A DNA stretch of 62,788 nucleotides from Caryophanales bacterium. GTDB taxonomy: Bacteria > Bacillota > Bacilli > Paenibacillales > CANHCR01. The stretch covers positions 1-62,788 of the forward strand of contig CANHCR010000010.1 in NCBI GenBank assembly GCA_947459205.1, read 5' to 3'. The notes beneath the pieces were generated by a model. That model was not told the origin of the DNA. It saw only the letters and a program-made list of their open reading frames with translations, and searched no databases. Positions 18,640-27,992 of the stretch are shown here, piece after piece (position 1 is the first letter of the stretch; each line of letters begins with the position of its first letter). Position numbers and translations under genes: made by a program.

Positions 18640-21285
18640 TTACTTCAACTTGGATTGCCATTCATACAAAATGTTGAGTGCCTGCAACGGATTGAGCGAC
18701 ATCAAATCTGTGGATTGAAGTTGTTTCAACACCTCTTTTTCGGTTGCAGTGACTGTCGGAATATCAAACAAACTCAGTTGCACCGGTTCGTAATGCGGCG
18801 TCTGTAGCGCATGAGGGCCCGCTTCAGCGCTCGCGCGACTCGCCACATGACTACTCGAGATAGCGTCGGCGTGCCCGCCAAACTCCCGCACATCACCCGT
18901 TCGCGATTCGTAGCGCGCTTGCAATTCATAGGCTCGTCCAATAATCGAATTCGGCAAACCTGCGATTTGCGCACAGTAAATGCCATAACTCGTATCGGCT
19001 GCCCCTTCGACCAGTTTGCGCAAGAACGTCACTTGCTGACCGCTCTCTTTGACTGCCATTGAAAAATTGCGCACATACTGCAAATGATCAGCGACATGCG
19101 CCAGTTCGTGAAAATGGGTCGAGACGAGCGTCTTGCAGCCGATGTTGTCGTGCAGGAATTCGATGACCGCTTGTGCAATCGCCATCCCTTCAGACGTTGA
19201 AGTGCCGCGACCGAGTTCGTCGATGATGACTAAACTATCGGCCGTCGCTTTCGCCGTCATCGTTTGAATGTCCATCATTTCGACCATGAATGTGCTTTGC
19301 CCGCCGACCAAATCATCAGCCGCACCGATGCGCGTGAAGATGCGGTCAAGCAACGGCACACGTGCCGCTTTCGCTGGGACGAAGCAGCCGATTTGCGCCA
19401 AAATGCAAATCATCGCTACTTGCCGCATGTATGTACTTTTACCCGCCATGTTAGGGCCGGTGATGAGCATTAAGCGGCATTGTTGCTCTTCGAGTTGCGT
19501 TTCATTGGCAATAAACGCACCCCGCTCGAGCACCGCTTCAACGACCGGATGACGTCCCTCGCGAATGTGCAAATCATAGTCCGCCGTCAGTTCTGGCTTG
19601 ACGAACCGATTGGCCGCACTGACCGTCGCGAGCGCCTGATACACATCGACCGTCGCCAGCAGCTCCGCAAGCACCTGCAGTCGCGGCGTCTTCTCGGCAA
19701 TTTGCGTGCGCAGGGCAACGAACAACTGATATTCGAGGTCGACCATTTTCTCTTCAGCCGCCAAAATGAGCGATTCTTTCTCCTTCAATTCTGGGGTAAT
19801 GAAGCGTTCGGCGTTGGCAAGCGTCTGTTTGCGCTCATAAACGCCTTCCGGCAACGCGCCGAGGTTCGCCTTCGTAATTTCGATATAATAGCCGAACACT
19901 TTGTTGTAACTGACTTTGAGCGACTTGATGCCCGTGCGCTCGCGCTCCTGGCGTTCTAGTTCAGCAATCCACTGTTTTCCATTGGCACTCGCTTCTCGTA
20001 GTTGATCCAAATAGTCGTCGCAACCACTGCGAATCATCCCGCCGTCACGCGTGGAGACAGGCGGTTCATCGACGATCGTGCGTTGGATCGCCGTCCGCAC
20101 ATCAGCACAATCATCCATCGACTGCGCCAACTCCACTAGCGTCAGCGATCCGCTCTGCAAACAAAGTTCGCGAATGTGTGGAACAGTAGCTAGTGAGCGT
20201 TCAATCGCCAGCAAATCGCGGGCGTTGGCATTGCCGAACGAAACACGCGACACGAGGCGCTCTAAATCATAAATTTCTTTTAATAGCGCACGCAGTTCAT
20301 CGCGCACAATCAACTGATTGTATAAACATTCAACCGCTTCTTGGCGCTCCAACAGGACTTCAAGTTCACGCAGCGGTTTGTCGATCCAGCGACGCAGCAT
20401 GCGACTGCCAATCGAGGTCATCGTCTTGTCGAGCAAGTGGAGAAGCGAACCTTGGCGCGTCTTATCGCGTACCGTTTCGACCAATTCCAAATTGCGACGT
20501 GTAAACGGGTCAAGATGCATGTACTGATCAGCCTGCAAAAAGCGCAGTCGCGTGATGTGCTGGATGGCACGGCGCTGCGTCGCCAAAAAATAGGACATCA
20601 ATACGCTGACGGCACGGCTGTTGCCCTCTGATAAACGACTGCACTCCTCGGCAGCGAAGAAAGACTCCGGATGCACTTCCGCATCGGCCGCCCACTTCGT
20701 AAACAAAACGGCACGACCGCCGCTAAACATCGCTTGCACCGTTTGCAGACCGTCCACCTCACCGATCACTTCGCACGGCTCGTAAACGGCAAGCTCATCG
20801 AGCAACTGTTTGAAACTGACGTGCACTGGACCGACATACAACTCCCCGGTCGACAAATCACATACGGAGAAACTGTAGTAATCGTCACCGTCTGCTGTCA
20901 CTGCAGCGATAAAGTTATTCCCCTTGTTGACCGTGACCTTCTCTTCCATTACAGTGCCGGGCGTCACCACCCGCACAATCTCGCGGCGCACAACCCCTTT
21001 CGCTTGGGACGGGTCCTCCACTTGTTCACACACCGCGACCTTGTAACCTTTTTCAATCAGCCGTGCAATATAACCTTCCGCTGCATGATGCGGTACGCCG
21101 CACATCGGAATGCGCTCTTCGGCACCGCCTTCGCGCCCAGTTAACGTGATCTCTAGTTCCTTAGCCGCCAAAATCGCGTCATCAAAAAACATCTCATAAA
21201 AATCACCGAGCCGAAAAAACAGAAACGCATCTTGCGCCTCTTTTTTTACGTGCAAGTACTGTTCTATCATCGGTGTATATTTCAA
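18640..21285 (-). CDS. mutS: DNA mismatch recognition protein MutS
   Basis: ATPase of 881 residues that binds mismatches. The mismatch-binding Phe-X-Glu lies in FLFFRLGDFYEMF. The C-terminal ATPase has Walker A GPNMAGKSTYMRQ, Walker B VIIDELGRGTS and the STHFHEL switch. A longer frame opens further upstream, but I place the start at TTG 21285, where GGAGGG lies 7 nt upstream and the protein begins KYTPMIEQYL as in other MutS. A beta-clamp-type QLSLFD motif lies near the C-terminus. Confidence 0.97.
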   Translation of the reverse strand: MKYTPMIEQYLHVKKEAQDAFLFFRLGDFYEMFFDDAILAAKELEITLTGREGGAEERIPMCGVPHHAAEGYIARLIEKGYKVAVCEQVEDPSQAKGVVRREIVRVVTPGTVMEEKVTVNKGNNFIAAVTADGDDYYSFSVCDLSTGELYVGPVHVSFKQLLDELAVYEPCEVIGEVDGLQTVQAMFSGGRAVLFTKWAADAEVHPESFFAAEECSRLSEGNSRAVSVLMSYFLATQRRAIQHITRLRFLQADQYMHLDPFTRRNLELVETVRDKTRQGSLLHLLDKTMTSIGSRMLRRWIDKPLRELEVLLERQEAVECLYNQLIVRDELRALLKEIYDLERLVSRVSFGNANARDLLAIERSLATVPHIRELCLQSGSLTLVELAQSMDDCADVRTAIQRTIVDEPPVSTRDGGMIRSGCDDYLDQLREASANGKQWIAELERQERERTGIKSLKVSYNKVFGYYIEITKANLGALPEGVYERKQTLANAERFITPELKEKESLILAAEEKMVDLEYQLFVALRTQIAEKTPRLQVLAELLATVDVYQALATVSAANRFVKPELTADYDLHIREGRHPVVEAVLERGAFIANETQLEEQQCRLMLITGPNMAGKSTYMRQVAMICILAQIGCFVPAKAARVPLLDRIFTRIGAADDLVGGQSTFMVEMMDIQTMTAKATADSLVIIDELGRGTSTSEGMAIAQAVIEFLHDNIGCKTLVSTHFHELAHVADHLQYVRNFSMAVKESGQQVTFLRKLVEGAADTSYGIYCAQIAGLPNSIIGRAYELQARYESRTGDVREFGGHADAISSSHVASRASAEAGPHALQTPHYEPVQLSLFDIPTVTATEKEVLKQLQSTDLMSLNPLQALNILYEWQSKLK

Positions 21286-21322
21286 CTTCGTTCCCTCCGA
21301 GTATGGCGTATGCAATACGTTC

Positions 21323-21328
21323 ATTATA
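21323..21328 (-). promoter_or_regulatory. Predicted -10 element for mutS
   Basis: The minus strand reads TATAAT 38 nt before the mutS TTG start, with no good -35 at the right distance. It lies just after the amidoligase stop, so mutS may have its own start site besides read-through. Confidence 0.4.
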
Positions 21329-22702
21329 TCACGTTTGCCGGTGAAAAGGGGGAACTCGCCACGCGGGGCGCACATCTTGTTGCTCATCCCACGTTTGCAT
21401 TTCTAGCGACTGGCGGCGCAAAGGCGCAATCTGCTCGCGGTACTGGCGAAACGGCTCCAGCGCATCAAGCTGTTGCCAGCCCTGTCTGACCAAATCAAGC
21501 AAAGCATGTTTGTCACCGGTGTAAAACGCTCTCTGAAAATGAGTATCGGCAAAACGGACGGTCGCCTCTTGCGGCAATTGTTTGAAAGTGAGCGCCAGCA
21601 CATAAAACAGCGAGATGACTGCTTGCGCCAAGTTAGGTTCAACGATCCAACTGGGGAGTGAACGGTACTCGAACCCGCCGTGAAACTGGCGGCGATAATC
21701 GGACAAACGTCCATATTTGAGGCGCCGTTTGACGGAAGCACCTGACTCGCACATCATCAGTGGCAATGCCAAATAGCGATCAAGCACTCTTAGGAAAACA
21801 CTGCTGAGCCAAAAGCGGCTAATGTGCAGGTGACCGCCAATGGCGAATCGACGGAGCGGCATCGCACCTGCCACCCAGCGCAGCGAAGGTCGCTTGATGG
21901 TACGTGCGGCCAAATGCATGGCACGCAGTAAATGCAGCATCAGTTGCTCTGGTCTTTTCGCTGGCCGAGGCCGTAGTTCAACCAGCGGATATAAGCGCCG
22001 GCGATGATTCATGCGAAGCGCATCATGCCCGACGATCCCGTGTCGCGGTACGTACAGTGATGCAGGCGACACTTTGCCGTTCGGTGTGAGCAATACAAAC
22101 TCGACATCCGCCCCGATCACGATTCGCTGCTGAGCATCACTTTTCGAGCGCCACTGTTCGGCAAATCGGCGAATGCCGACGGCGAAGATCGCTGCCAGTG
22201 ATTTGCTGAGCGGCGGAAGCGGGTTGACAGAAGCAACAAGCAAAGTGTTGGACGTCGTCATTTTCACGCTAACGAAGGCAAAATCAAGTTGCAACGCCTG
22301 CGTCGCTTTGACGGCCAAGTTTCCTACTTTCGAATATACGGCTGTACTGACGCGGGTCCGGCCGTTGAACAGCGCCAACACCCGCAAATTACAGACTGCG
22401 ACGTGGAACGTTTTTTTGACCGTCATTTGCCGTTTGTTCGATGGCACGTACGGCTGTATTCCGTTTAATTGCAAGATTGCCTTCACATAATCGGCATCGC
22501 TCGCCGCTCGCACAGCAAACGGATGATTAAGCCAAAATGCCGATTTCGATGTTACACTTGAAACCGCACGTTGCACGGCGGAATCGACCGACCAACAAAT
22601 TTGCAAATCGCTACCTTTGTGCGGCGTTTCCGTCCCGCCAGGACAATCGAGCGCTCCAAGCAAATGATGAATTCCCGACTGATTTTGATGGACGACAAAC
22701 AT
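21329..22702 (-). CDS. PhiEco32-type COOH-NH2 ligase (putative amidoligase) protein
   Basis: A 457-residue protein whose second half resembles the phage phiEco32-like amidoligase type 2 family (ATP-grasp/glutamine-synthetase-like fold). Landmarks are VIGADVEFVLL, GIVGHDALRM, YPLVELRPRPA, the metal-type GGHLHIS and FEYRSLPSW. Such enzymes join a carboxyl to an amine to make amide bonds; the substrate is unknown. It lies between cotE and mutS, so a spore-coat or wall cross-linking role is possible (inference). The first in-frame start is ATG 22702 with a G-rich sequence 13 nt upstream. Codons stay open back to 22782, so the true start is uncertain. Confidence 0.75.
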   Translation of the reverse strand: MFVVHQNQSGIHHLLGALDCPGGTETPHKGSDLQICWSVDSAVQRAVSSVTSKSAFWLNHPFAVRAASDADYVKAILQLNGIQPYVPSNKRQMTVKKTFHVAVCNLRVLALFNGRTRVSTAVYSKVGNLAVKATQALQLDFAFVSVKMTTSNTLLVASVNPLPPLSKSLAAIFAVGIRRFAEQWRSKSDAQQRIVIGADVEFVLLTPNGKVSPASLYVPRHGIVGHDALRMNHRRRLYPLVELRPRPAKRPEQLMLHLLRAMHLAARTIKRPSLRWVAGAMPLRRFAIGGHLHISRFWLSSVFLRVLDRYLALPLMMCESGASVKRRLKYGRLSDYRRQFHGGFEYRSLPSWIVEPNLAQAVISLFYVLALTFKQLPQEATVRFADTHFQRAFYTGDKHALLDLVRQGWQQLDALEPFRQYREQIAPLRRQSLEMQTWDEQQDVRPAWRVPPFHRQT

Positions 22703-22786
22703 CGCCGAACGTGCGCCCCCTTCAAAAAAAACGGACGAACCGAAAGATCGTTTCGCCCGCTCGCATCTAGAATATGGAAAAGAAAA

Positions 22787-23356
22787 TTACGATTGCTCAT
22801 CCTCATCATCGAATAAATCGTCTTCCAAGTCATCATATTCATCGAGTTCATCATCAAACGGCAGTTCTTTGTCCTCGTCGCCACAGCCGCCCTGGCAAAC
22901 AACAACACACAGTTTCGTCTCGGCCACCAGCTCGGCGCGGAATTCACGCTCTATTGTAATCATCACACTGTCGTCCGCTTGGTCAATCGTCGCCTCCACG
23001 CAACTTGGATGTTGCAGCGCCTCGGCGAACACTTTCGCCGTCTGCGCAAGGTGCTTGTCGTCCAAATCCTGAAGCGGCACTTGTTCCGTGTAACTCACCG
23101 ACTCTTTGGCGACATCCGTCTTCGTGTTGCCGTCGTAAGAGTACCAAATGTTGAGGTCGTAACTGCCCTCAATCTCTACGCCTTCCTGAAAACGTACAGC
23201 CGCATATTGATGATTAATTACCCACGCACCGAGAATACTGCTCGGTCTGTTCGGGGTGTGCAGGCGATGGACCGCCTGTGCAAACTTTTTCCCTGAACCG
23301 CACACAGCACGCGTGATGATTTCACGGCACTGAAACTCTCTGTCATAATCGGACAT
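22787..23356 (-). CDS. cotE: Outer spore coat morphogenetic protein CotE
   Basis: Directs assembly of the outer spore coat. The 189-residue protein begins MSDYDREFQCREIITRAV and keeps the family signatures KKFAQAVHRLH, PSSILGAWVINHQY, EIEGSYDLNIWYSYDGNTKT and EREFRAELV. It ends in a very acidic Asp/Glu tail. I chose the ATG at 23356 because GGAGGGG lies about 5 nt upstream and the protein aligns with known CotE; the reading frame is open further upstream. The cotE-mutS neighbourhood is conserved in Bacilli, and the gene shows the organism sporulates or descends from one that did. Confidence 0.95.
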   Translation of the reverse strand: MSDYDREFQCREIITRAVCGSGKKFAQAVHRLHTPNRPSSILGAWVINHQYAAVRFQEGVEIEGSYDLNIWYSYDGNTKTDVAKESVSYTEQVPLQDLDDKHLAQTAKVFAEALQHPSCVEATIDQADDSVMITIEREFRAELVAETKLCVVVCQGGCGDEDKELPFDDELDEYDDLEDDLFDDEDEQS

Positions 23357-23390
23357 CGTGTCCCCTCCTCCATACGCTCGTTCTAAAACA

Positions 23391-23398
23391 TATGTATG
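23391..23398 (-). promoter_or_regulatory. Sporulation (sigma-E-like) -10 element before cotE
   Basis: The minus strand reads CATACATA about 35 nt before the cotE start, close to the sigma-E -10 consensus CATACANT. The matching -35 is poor. Expression of cotE from a sigma-E promoter is known in B. subtilis; the element here is a guess from pattern. Confidence 0.35.
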
Positions 23399-23434
23399 CA
23401 GGAGATTCGCCCAACTTGACAACCTTCTTGAATT

Positions 23435-24394
23435 TTATTTAAAAATCGAATGAACACCTTTGCGCTCTTTGGCGATGGCAAGGTAGCGGCGCATCTCGAC
23501 CATCAGTTGCAACAAGGCGGAGCGGGTCTCGAATTCTTCGCGGCTTTGCGGAAGTGTCATTTGCTTAAATTGCGCTTCAAGTGCGTCGAGTTCACGTTCG
23601 GTTGCTCCGGTATAAAAATCTTCGTGCAAATCTTCCGCCAGCACGGCAAAGATCGCCGATAACTTCTCCCCTTGCGGCAATGCATTCGACACTTGGGCCG
23701 TCAGCGTCAACATATGACGGACGGAATCCATTTGCCGGTCACGCATTTCAAAATAACGATACCAAGCGAAATGCTTATCTTTGAACATCTCATTGTCACG
23801 CACCCGCTGCGAGAGCATCATCCCTTCGCGAATCGCCTGCTCCGATTGCAACAGTTGTTCGCCGCCCCAAGTCGACTGCGCCGTTCGGATGTAGTCGCCG
23901 ATTTCCTGGAAAATCACGTGCAAACCGTGCTCAATCTGTTGGCGCAATACAAACAACTGCCGGTCCTCGTTCGGCATGTACAACAGATTGATGACGGTCG
24001 CCGTACCGATACCGATCAAAAGTAGCATCAGTTCATTACTCAATGATTGCACGGTCACTTGCTGTACCTCAAACACATGAAAGACGATGACGGCACCCGT
24101 GACAATTCCATCCTTTAAGTGGATGAAAGCGAGTAGCGGGAATGCGATGGCGACGAACAATCCGAGCACCCACATGTGATATCCGAGCGACTCGAACAAA
24201 ATTGATGCGATCGCCAATCCCAAGATGGAAGCTAGCAATCGCTGACCTGCCGACTGCAAATTTTTCTTACGCGTCACTTCCACGCTTAGGATCGCCAAAA
24301 TGCCGGCGGAGACGAAAAAATCCAATTTGAGTAACCACGCTAAATAGACAGCGACCGTTGCCGCCAATGCTGTCTTGAGAACGCGTATGCCCAT
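23435..24394 (-). CDS. Aromatic acid exporter (ArAE/FUSC-type) family membrane protein
   Basis: Membrane protein of about 319 residues, with four to six hydrophobic segments in the first ~140 residues (LAWLLKLDFFVSAGILAILS, RLLASILGLAIASILF, WVLGLFVAIAFPLLAF) followed by a long helical cytoplasmic domain. This is the DUF939/ArAE type-1 pattern of Bacilli, related to aromatic acid efflux proteins; substrate unknown. GGGAG lies 11 nt before the ATG at 24394; a GTG 12 nt upstream is the alternative start. It stands between the carboxypeptidase and cotE genes. Confidence 0.82.
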   Translation of the reverse strand: MGIRVLKTALAATVAVYLAWLLKLDFFVSAGILAILSVEVTRKKNLQSAGQRLLASILGLAIASILFESLGYHMWVLGLFVAIAFPLLAFIHLKDGIVTGAVIVFHVFEVQQVTVQSLSNELMLLLIGIGTATVINLLYMPNEDRQLFVLRQQIEHGLHVIFQEIGDYIRTAQSTWGGEQLLQSEQAIREGMMLSQRVRDNEMFKDKHFAWYRYFEMRDRQMDSVRHMLTLTAQVSNALPQGEKLSAIFAVLAEDLHEDFYTGATERELDALEAQFKQMTLPQSREEFETRSALLQLMVEMRRYLAIAKERKGVHSIFK

Positions 24395-24445
24395 CCGGCG
24401 ATACACTCCCTTTTTGTGAATTTATTGAACGAATTTTAACGAATT

Positions 24446-25963
24446 TTAACTAATTTTATAAATTTCCTTATACTTCGTTGTCAAATAATCGACCAACTCG
24501 TCAGCACGCAGCGTTTGTCCGCTGACCCGCATCAACAGTTCGGCTGGCGTGAGCATTTTGCCGTGCTGATGAATATGACGATGCAAACACTGACGAATCG
24601 GCGCAAACTCGCCCGCCTCGATGAGCGCTTCGAAGTTTGCAATGTCACGGCGAATGACGTTCGTCAATTGCGCTGCATACATGTTGCCAAGTGCATAGGA
24701 CGGGAAGTAACCGAACAAACCAGCTGCCCAGTGCACATCTTGCAACACACCGACACCGTCGTGTGGCGGCACGACGCCGAGATATTCTTTGTACTTGTCG
24801 TTCCATGCAACCGGCAAATCGGCCGTCTTCATTTGATTGCTGAAAATCGCTTTTTCCAGCTCATACCGCACCATCACATGCAAGTTGTACGTCAATTCGT
24901 CGGACTCCGTACGAATCAATGACGGCTGCACATGGTTGACAGCACGGTAGTAATCTTCCTGCTGAACACGACCAAACTGCTGCGGAAAATGCCTTTGTAG
25001 TGGTGCGAAATATTTGCGCCAAAACGGCTTGCTGCGAGCGACGATATTCTCCCAAAAGCGCGACTGCGACTCGTGAATGCCCATCGACGCGCCATTGCAC
25101 AGCACCGTGCCCGCAAGTTCGCTGGAGATGTTTTGGTCATAAAGTGCATGGCCGAACTCGTGAATCGTACCGAACAACGCGCCGCTCATGTCGTCCTCCG
25201 CATAACGGGTGGTGATGCGCACATCACCGAGATTGAGGCCCGTCGCAAACGGATGCGAACTCTCGTCGAGCCTGCCGGCGTCGAAGTCGTAGCCGATTTG
25301 TTGCAGCATGTATAGACAAAATTGTTTTTGTTGCTCCTTCGGAAACGATTGTGAAATGAGCGAAACGTCTGGTTGATGCGGCGACTGCTGAATCTCACGT
25401 AGCAGCGGTACGATGCGTTCGCGCAAACCGGCAAACAGTGGGTCAAGCTGCGCTACCGTAATGCCTGGCTCATACATGTCGAGCAGCGTGTCATATTTGT
25501 GCGCACCTGCCCCCCACAACTCGATAAATTGCTTGTTGAAATCGATGATGCGCTCCAAATACGGGGCGAACATCGCAAAATCCGCCTTCGTTTTCGCCTC
25601 TTCCCAGATGGTCTCCGCTTGCGAAGTGAGCGCCACGTATTCCTCGTACAATTCGGCAGGCACACGCTTACTGCGTTCATAATCTTTGGCGCATTCGGCA
25701 ATCGAACGCTTCGTCACCTCGTCAAGTTCGGCTGCAATCTCCGGTTGCTGAAAATAGCCGATGAACTCCCCCATCTCGGGCGCAACCGACATTTTGAACA
25801 CTTCCGCTGACAACATCCCGACCACTTCGGAACGTGCTTCAATCCCCTTGCGCGGCGCCCCCGTTCGCATATCCCAGTACAGCAAACCAGCAGCCTCTTC
25901 AAACCCTTTCATACGCTTCATATAATGGCGGAATGCTTCCGTTTGTTTCGTCACATTTTGCAT
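24446..25963 (-). CDS. Thermostable-type carboxypeptidase, M32 family
   Basis: Zinc metallocarboxypeptidase of 505 residues that trims C-terminal amino acids from peptides in the cytoplasm. The metal site is HEFGH in TIHEFGHALYDQN, with the downstream metal-ligand helix in GIHESQSRFWEN. Other family marks are YWDMRTGAPRKG near the N-terminus and DVRITTRYAEDDM. The start is ATG 25963, with GAGAGGTG 7 nt upstream; the reading frame is open further upstream. It has no signal peptide. Confidence 0.94.
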   Translation of the reverse strand: MQNVTKQTEAFRHYMKRMKGFEEAAGLLYWDMRTGAPRKGIEARSEVVGMLSAEVFKMSVAPEMGEFIGYFQQPEIAAELDEVTKRSIAECAKDYERSKRVPAELYEEYVALTSQAETIWEEAKTKADFAMFAPYLERIIDFNKQFIELWGAGAHKYDTLLDMYEPGITVAQLDPLFAGLRERIVPLLREIQQSPHQPDVSLISQSFPKEQQKQFCLYMLQQIGYDFDAGRLDESSHPFATGLNLGDVRITTRYAEDDMSGALFGTIHEFGHALYDQNISSELAGTVLCNGASMGIHESQSRFWENIVARSKPFWRKYFAPLQRHFPQQFGRVQQEDYYRAVNHVQPSLIRTESDELTYNLHVMVRYELEKAIFSNQMKTADLPVAWNDKYKEYLGVVPPHDGVGVLQDVHWAAGLFGYFPSYALGNMYAAQLTNVIRRDIANFEALIEAGEFAPIRQCLHRHIHQHGKMLTPAELLMRVSGQTLRADELVDYLTTKYKEIYKIS

Positions 25964-26062
25964 CAGACTACACCTCTCGTTTGTTTTTAACACCTTCTTA
26001 TTGTACCATGAAAAACAGATTGAATCAGTTACATGAGGTATAGCCAAACGGAGGAACTACCG

Positions 26063-26392
26063 ATGAATATCCACTTTAGCGAACGTGCTGCGCAACGTTT
26101 GCAGCAACTCGCACAGAGCGAACAACCAAAGTTACAATTGATGTATGACAACGAAGGTTGCGGATGTGCGGTCAATGGTGTGCCGTTGCTGGCAATCGTC
26201 GAAAAAGCTGCGGAGCAATATGCGACGGCTGAAGTATCCCCAGACTGCCTGTCCGTCTATTATTTCCCGCAACATGCCATTTATTTTGAAAATGAAATGC
26301 GAATTGACTACAATCCCGATACGAATGCGCTAAAATTGAGCAGCGCACAGCAAATTTATACGCATGATCTTCGCGTCAAAAACATCGGCTAA
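26063..26392 (+). CDS. HesB/IscA-like iron-sulfur assembly family protein (YneR-type)
   Basis: A 109-residue protein of the Fe-S biosynthesis (HesB-like) fold beginning MNIHFSERAAQRLQQLA, with CGCAVNGVP at residues ~34-42. It lacks the C-terminal CGC ligand pair of true A-type scaffold proteins, so it may not carry a cluster; the B. subtilis YneR-type group is similar. GGAGG precedes the ATG at 26063. It stands next to the divergent M32 gene, with a short promoter region between. Confidence 0.78.
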   Translation: MNIHFSERAAQRLQQLAQSEQPKLQLMYDNEGCGCAVNGVPLLAIVEKAAEQYATAEVSPDCLSVYYFPQHAIYFENEMRIDYNPDTNALKLSSAQQIYTHDLRVKNIG

Positions 26393-26447
26393 ACGCACAC
26401 AAGACGCCTTTCCCTCATATGTTAGAGGAGAAAGGTGGCGGTATGCT

Positions 26448-27200
26448 TTGCCGAACGGCACGCAGCAACGATTTGAACCGTATGTATTGTTAGATGAGCA
26501 ATGGCGCGATGTGACCGGTGGTGGCAGACCGGATTTAGTACGGCTCATCGGTCACCGCACGGACCCCGAACGCGTCTACTACGAGCACGTGTATGTACAG
26601 GTATTTCCAAATGCTGAGCGAACCGCGAGACCACCGTCGATTCCAGGTCAACCGTCGACACCTAGTGCACAGCAACCGCTCTCCATCCGCTTTGCTGGCG
26701 GATACGAACCAAAGATGCAGTTTTGCGATTTTAGCGGCGACAGCATTGCAGATGTGTATGTCAGCATGGCGACAGGTGGCAGCGGCGGTATCGGCGATTT
26801 TTACTTAGCCACATTTGCCGGCAACGTCGCCCGACAACTGCCTGTACCTCCGCCACTGACCATTAGCGGCCGTTTTCTCGATGATTACAAAGTTCTCATC
26901 GAAGTGAAGGAAACGGGGCAAAAAACCGTAATTGATGTATCAGATAAAAAAGCGCAATACGACAGCGAAGGATTGTACCGCAATGGCAAATTGTTGAAAC
27001 CGACGACCATATTGCCGAATGCATACTCAACACTTGAACCAATCGACCGCAATCGCAACGGCATCTGCGAGCTGCGCGGCATTCAGCGTATCGCCGGCGC
27101 CTATAACGCTGACACGATTGCATACGTCATTTCGGTTTGGGGCTATGAACGAGTGCGCAGACGCTGGGCTCTATTGCGCAGCATCATACGAGAGAATTAA
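26448..27200 (+). CDS. FG-GAP/VCBS-repeat-like protein of unknown function
   Basis: About 250 residues from the TTG at 26448, which has AAAGGTGG 8 nt upstream. The frame also opens at ATG 26364 inside the HesB-like gene but lacks a ribosome site there. The sequence has FCDFSGDSIADVYVSMATGGSGGIGDFY (in two parts, about residues 93-120) and a second LEPIDRNRNGICELRG, both Asp-rich calcium-binding FG-GAP/VCBS-like motifs. No clear signal peptide is visible. Similar proteins occur in Bacilli but their role is not known. A strong terminator follows. Confidence 0.65.
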   Translation: MPNGTQQRFEPYVLLDEQWRDVTGGGRPDLVRLIGHRTDPERVYYEHVYVQVFPNAERTARPPSIPGQPSTPSAQQPLSIRFAGGYEPKMQFCDFSGDSIADVYVSMATGGSGGIGDFYLATFAGNVARQLPVPPPLTISGRFLDDYKVLIEVKETGQKTVIDVSDKKAQYDSEGLYRNGKLLKPTTILPNAYSTLEPIDRNRNGICELRGIQRIAGAYNADTIAYVISVWGYERVRRRWALLRSIIREN

Positions 27201-27222
27201 ATGATGATTTTTTATAAAAATA

Positions 27223-27256
27223 GCGCAATCTGATGTGAATACAACATCAATTGCGC
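27223..27256. terminator. Bidirectional intrinsic terminator
   Basis: GCGCAAT-C-TGATGT / ACATCA-ATTGCGC with a 7-nt loop gives a 13-bp stem with one bulge, preceded by AAAAATA and followed by TTTTTGCTTTG. It can end both converging transcripts. Confidence 0.85.
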
Positions 27257-27275
27257 TTTTTGCTTTGAATATGGT

Positions 27276-27698
27276 TTATTTCTTGATTGATTTGTTCAAT
27301 TTGCGAGCGATCAGATGCACAAGCGATTCAGCGAGTAAAAAGAACGCCGCACCCGCAACAAATAGAATGAGCGTGCGTGACAGTCCGCCCGAGACGGTCA
27401 AATCAAGCAAAAACGAGATGTATAGCGCCATCACCGCTGCACTGCCAATGAACAGCGCGACTCGGAGTACGTGTTTTTGCGGTCTACTCAGCGATTCGAG
27501 TCTGAGAACGAACACGTCAATTACCAATGTAAATGGGATGGCAAAAAATAAATTAGCAAGGAAGACGATGAAAAACAAGATGCCAAGTGATGACCCAAGT
27601 GCCGGATAAGCGTTGCTGAAATCGTCGAGAGAGAGAAGCGATAGCAAAACAATCAAGAGAAATGGCGATACGCAGGCTGCAACAACTTTTGCAAACAT
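27276..27698 (-). CDS. Small integral membrane protein, unknown function
   Basis: A 140-residue protein with four predicted membrane helices: VVAACVSPFLLIVLLSLLSL, LGILFFIVFLANLFFAIPF, VALFIGSAAVMALYISFLL and RTLILFVAGAAFFLLAESLV. The short basic tail (ARKLNKSIKK) suggests a cytoplasmic C-terminus. No recognised motif. The ribosome site is weak (GAGAG). It follows the Dabb gene by 5 bp, so it is probably the last gene of the parE-parC transcript before the terminator. Confidence 0.7.
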   Translation of the reverse strand: MFAKVVAACVSPFLLIVLLSLLSLDDFSNAYPALGSSLGILFFIVFLANLFFAIPFTLVIDVFVLRLESLSRPQKHVLRVALFIGSAAVMALYISFLLDLTVSGGLSRTLILFVAGAAFFLLAESLVHLIARKLNKSIKK

Positions 27699-27703
27699 GT
27701 TTC

Positions 27704-27991
27704 TTAACTCTCGTAATCGACAGCGACCGCCGATTCACGCACTCCGGCCATATAGTTCGCCACTTCAACATGATACGGATGCTTCTGATACGCATCGAGA
27801 TCGGCAAGCGAGTCAAATCGCGTAACCAACGCGATGTCGTAGGAGCGCTCGGTTTTGAGTACGTCCACGCCCACTTCCAAATGGCGCAACATCGGCACGT
27901 TGCCCTCCATCGCCGCCAGTACGGCACGCGCTTGCTCAATGCTTTCAGCAGTGCGGTCTTTCAGTTTGAAAAATACGATATGTGTAACCAA
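27704..27991 (-). CDS. Stress-responsive A/B barrel (Dabb) domain protein
   Basis: A 95-residue dimeric alpha/beta-barrel protein of the Dabb family: THIVFFKLKDRTAES at the start, LRHLEVGVDV in the middle, YDIALVTRFDSLADLDAYQKHP near the end. Members include stress-induced and dehydratase-like proteins; function here is open. I place the start at TTG 27991, with GAGAGGGG 8 nt upstream, immediately after the parC stop. Confidence 0.85.
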   Translation of the reverse strand: MVTHIVFFKLKDRTAESIEQARAVLAAMEGNVPMLRHLEVGVDVLKTERSYDIALVTRFDSLADLDAYQKHPYHVEVANYMAGVRESAVAVDYES

Positions 27992-27992
27992 C

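Noticed and set aside
22702-22786. Upstream extension of the amidoligase gene to a non-standard start
   Set aside because: The frame is open to 22782 but contains no ATG, GTG or TTG, so an extension cannot be supported.
26364-26447. ATG 26364 as start of the FG-GAP-like gene
   Set aside because: No ribosome site; the segment overlaps the HesB-like gene in another frame, whereas TTG 26448 has AAAGGTGG upstream.
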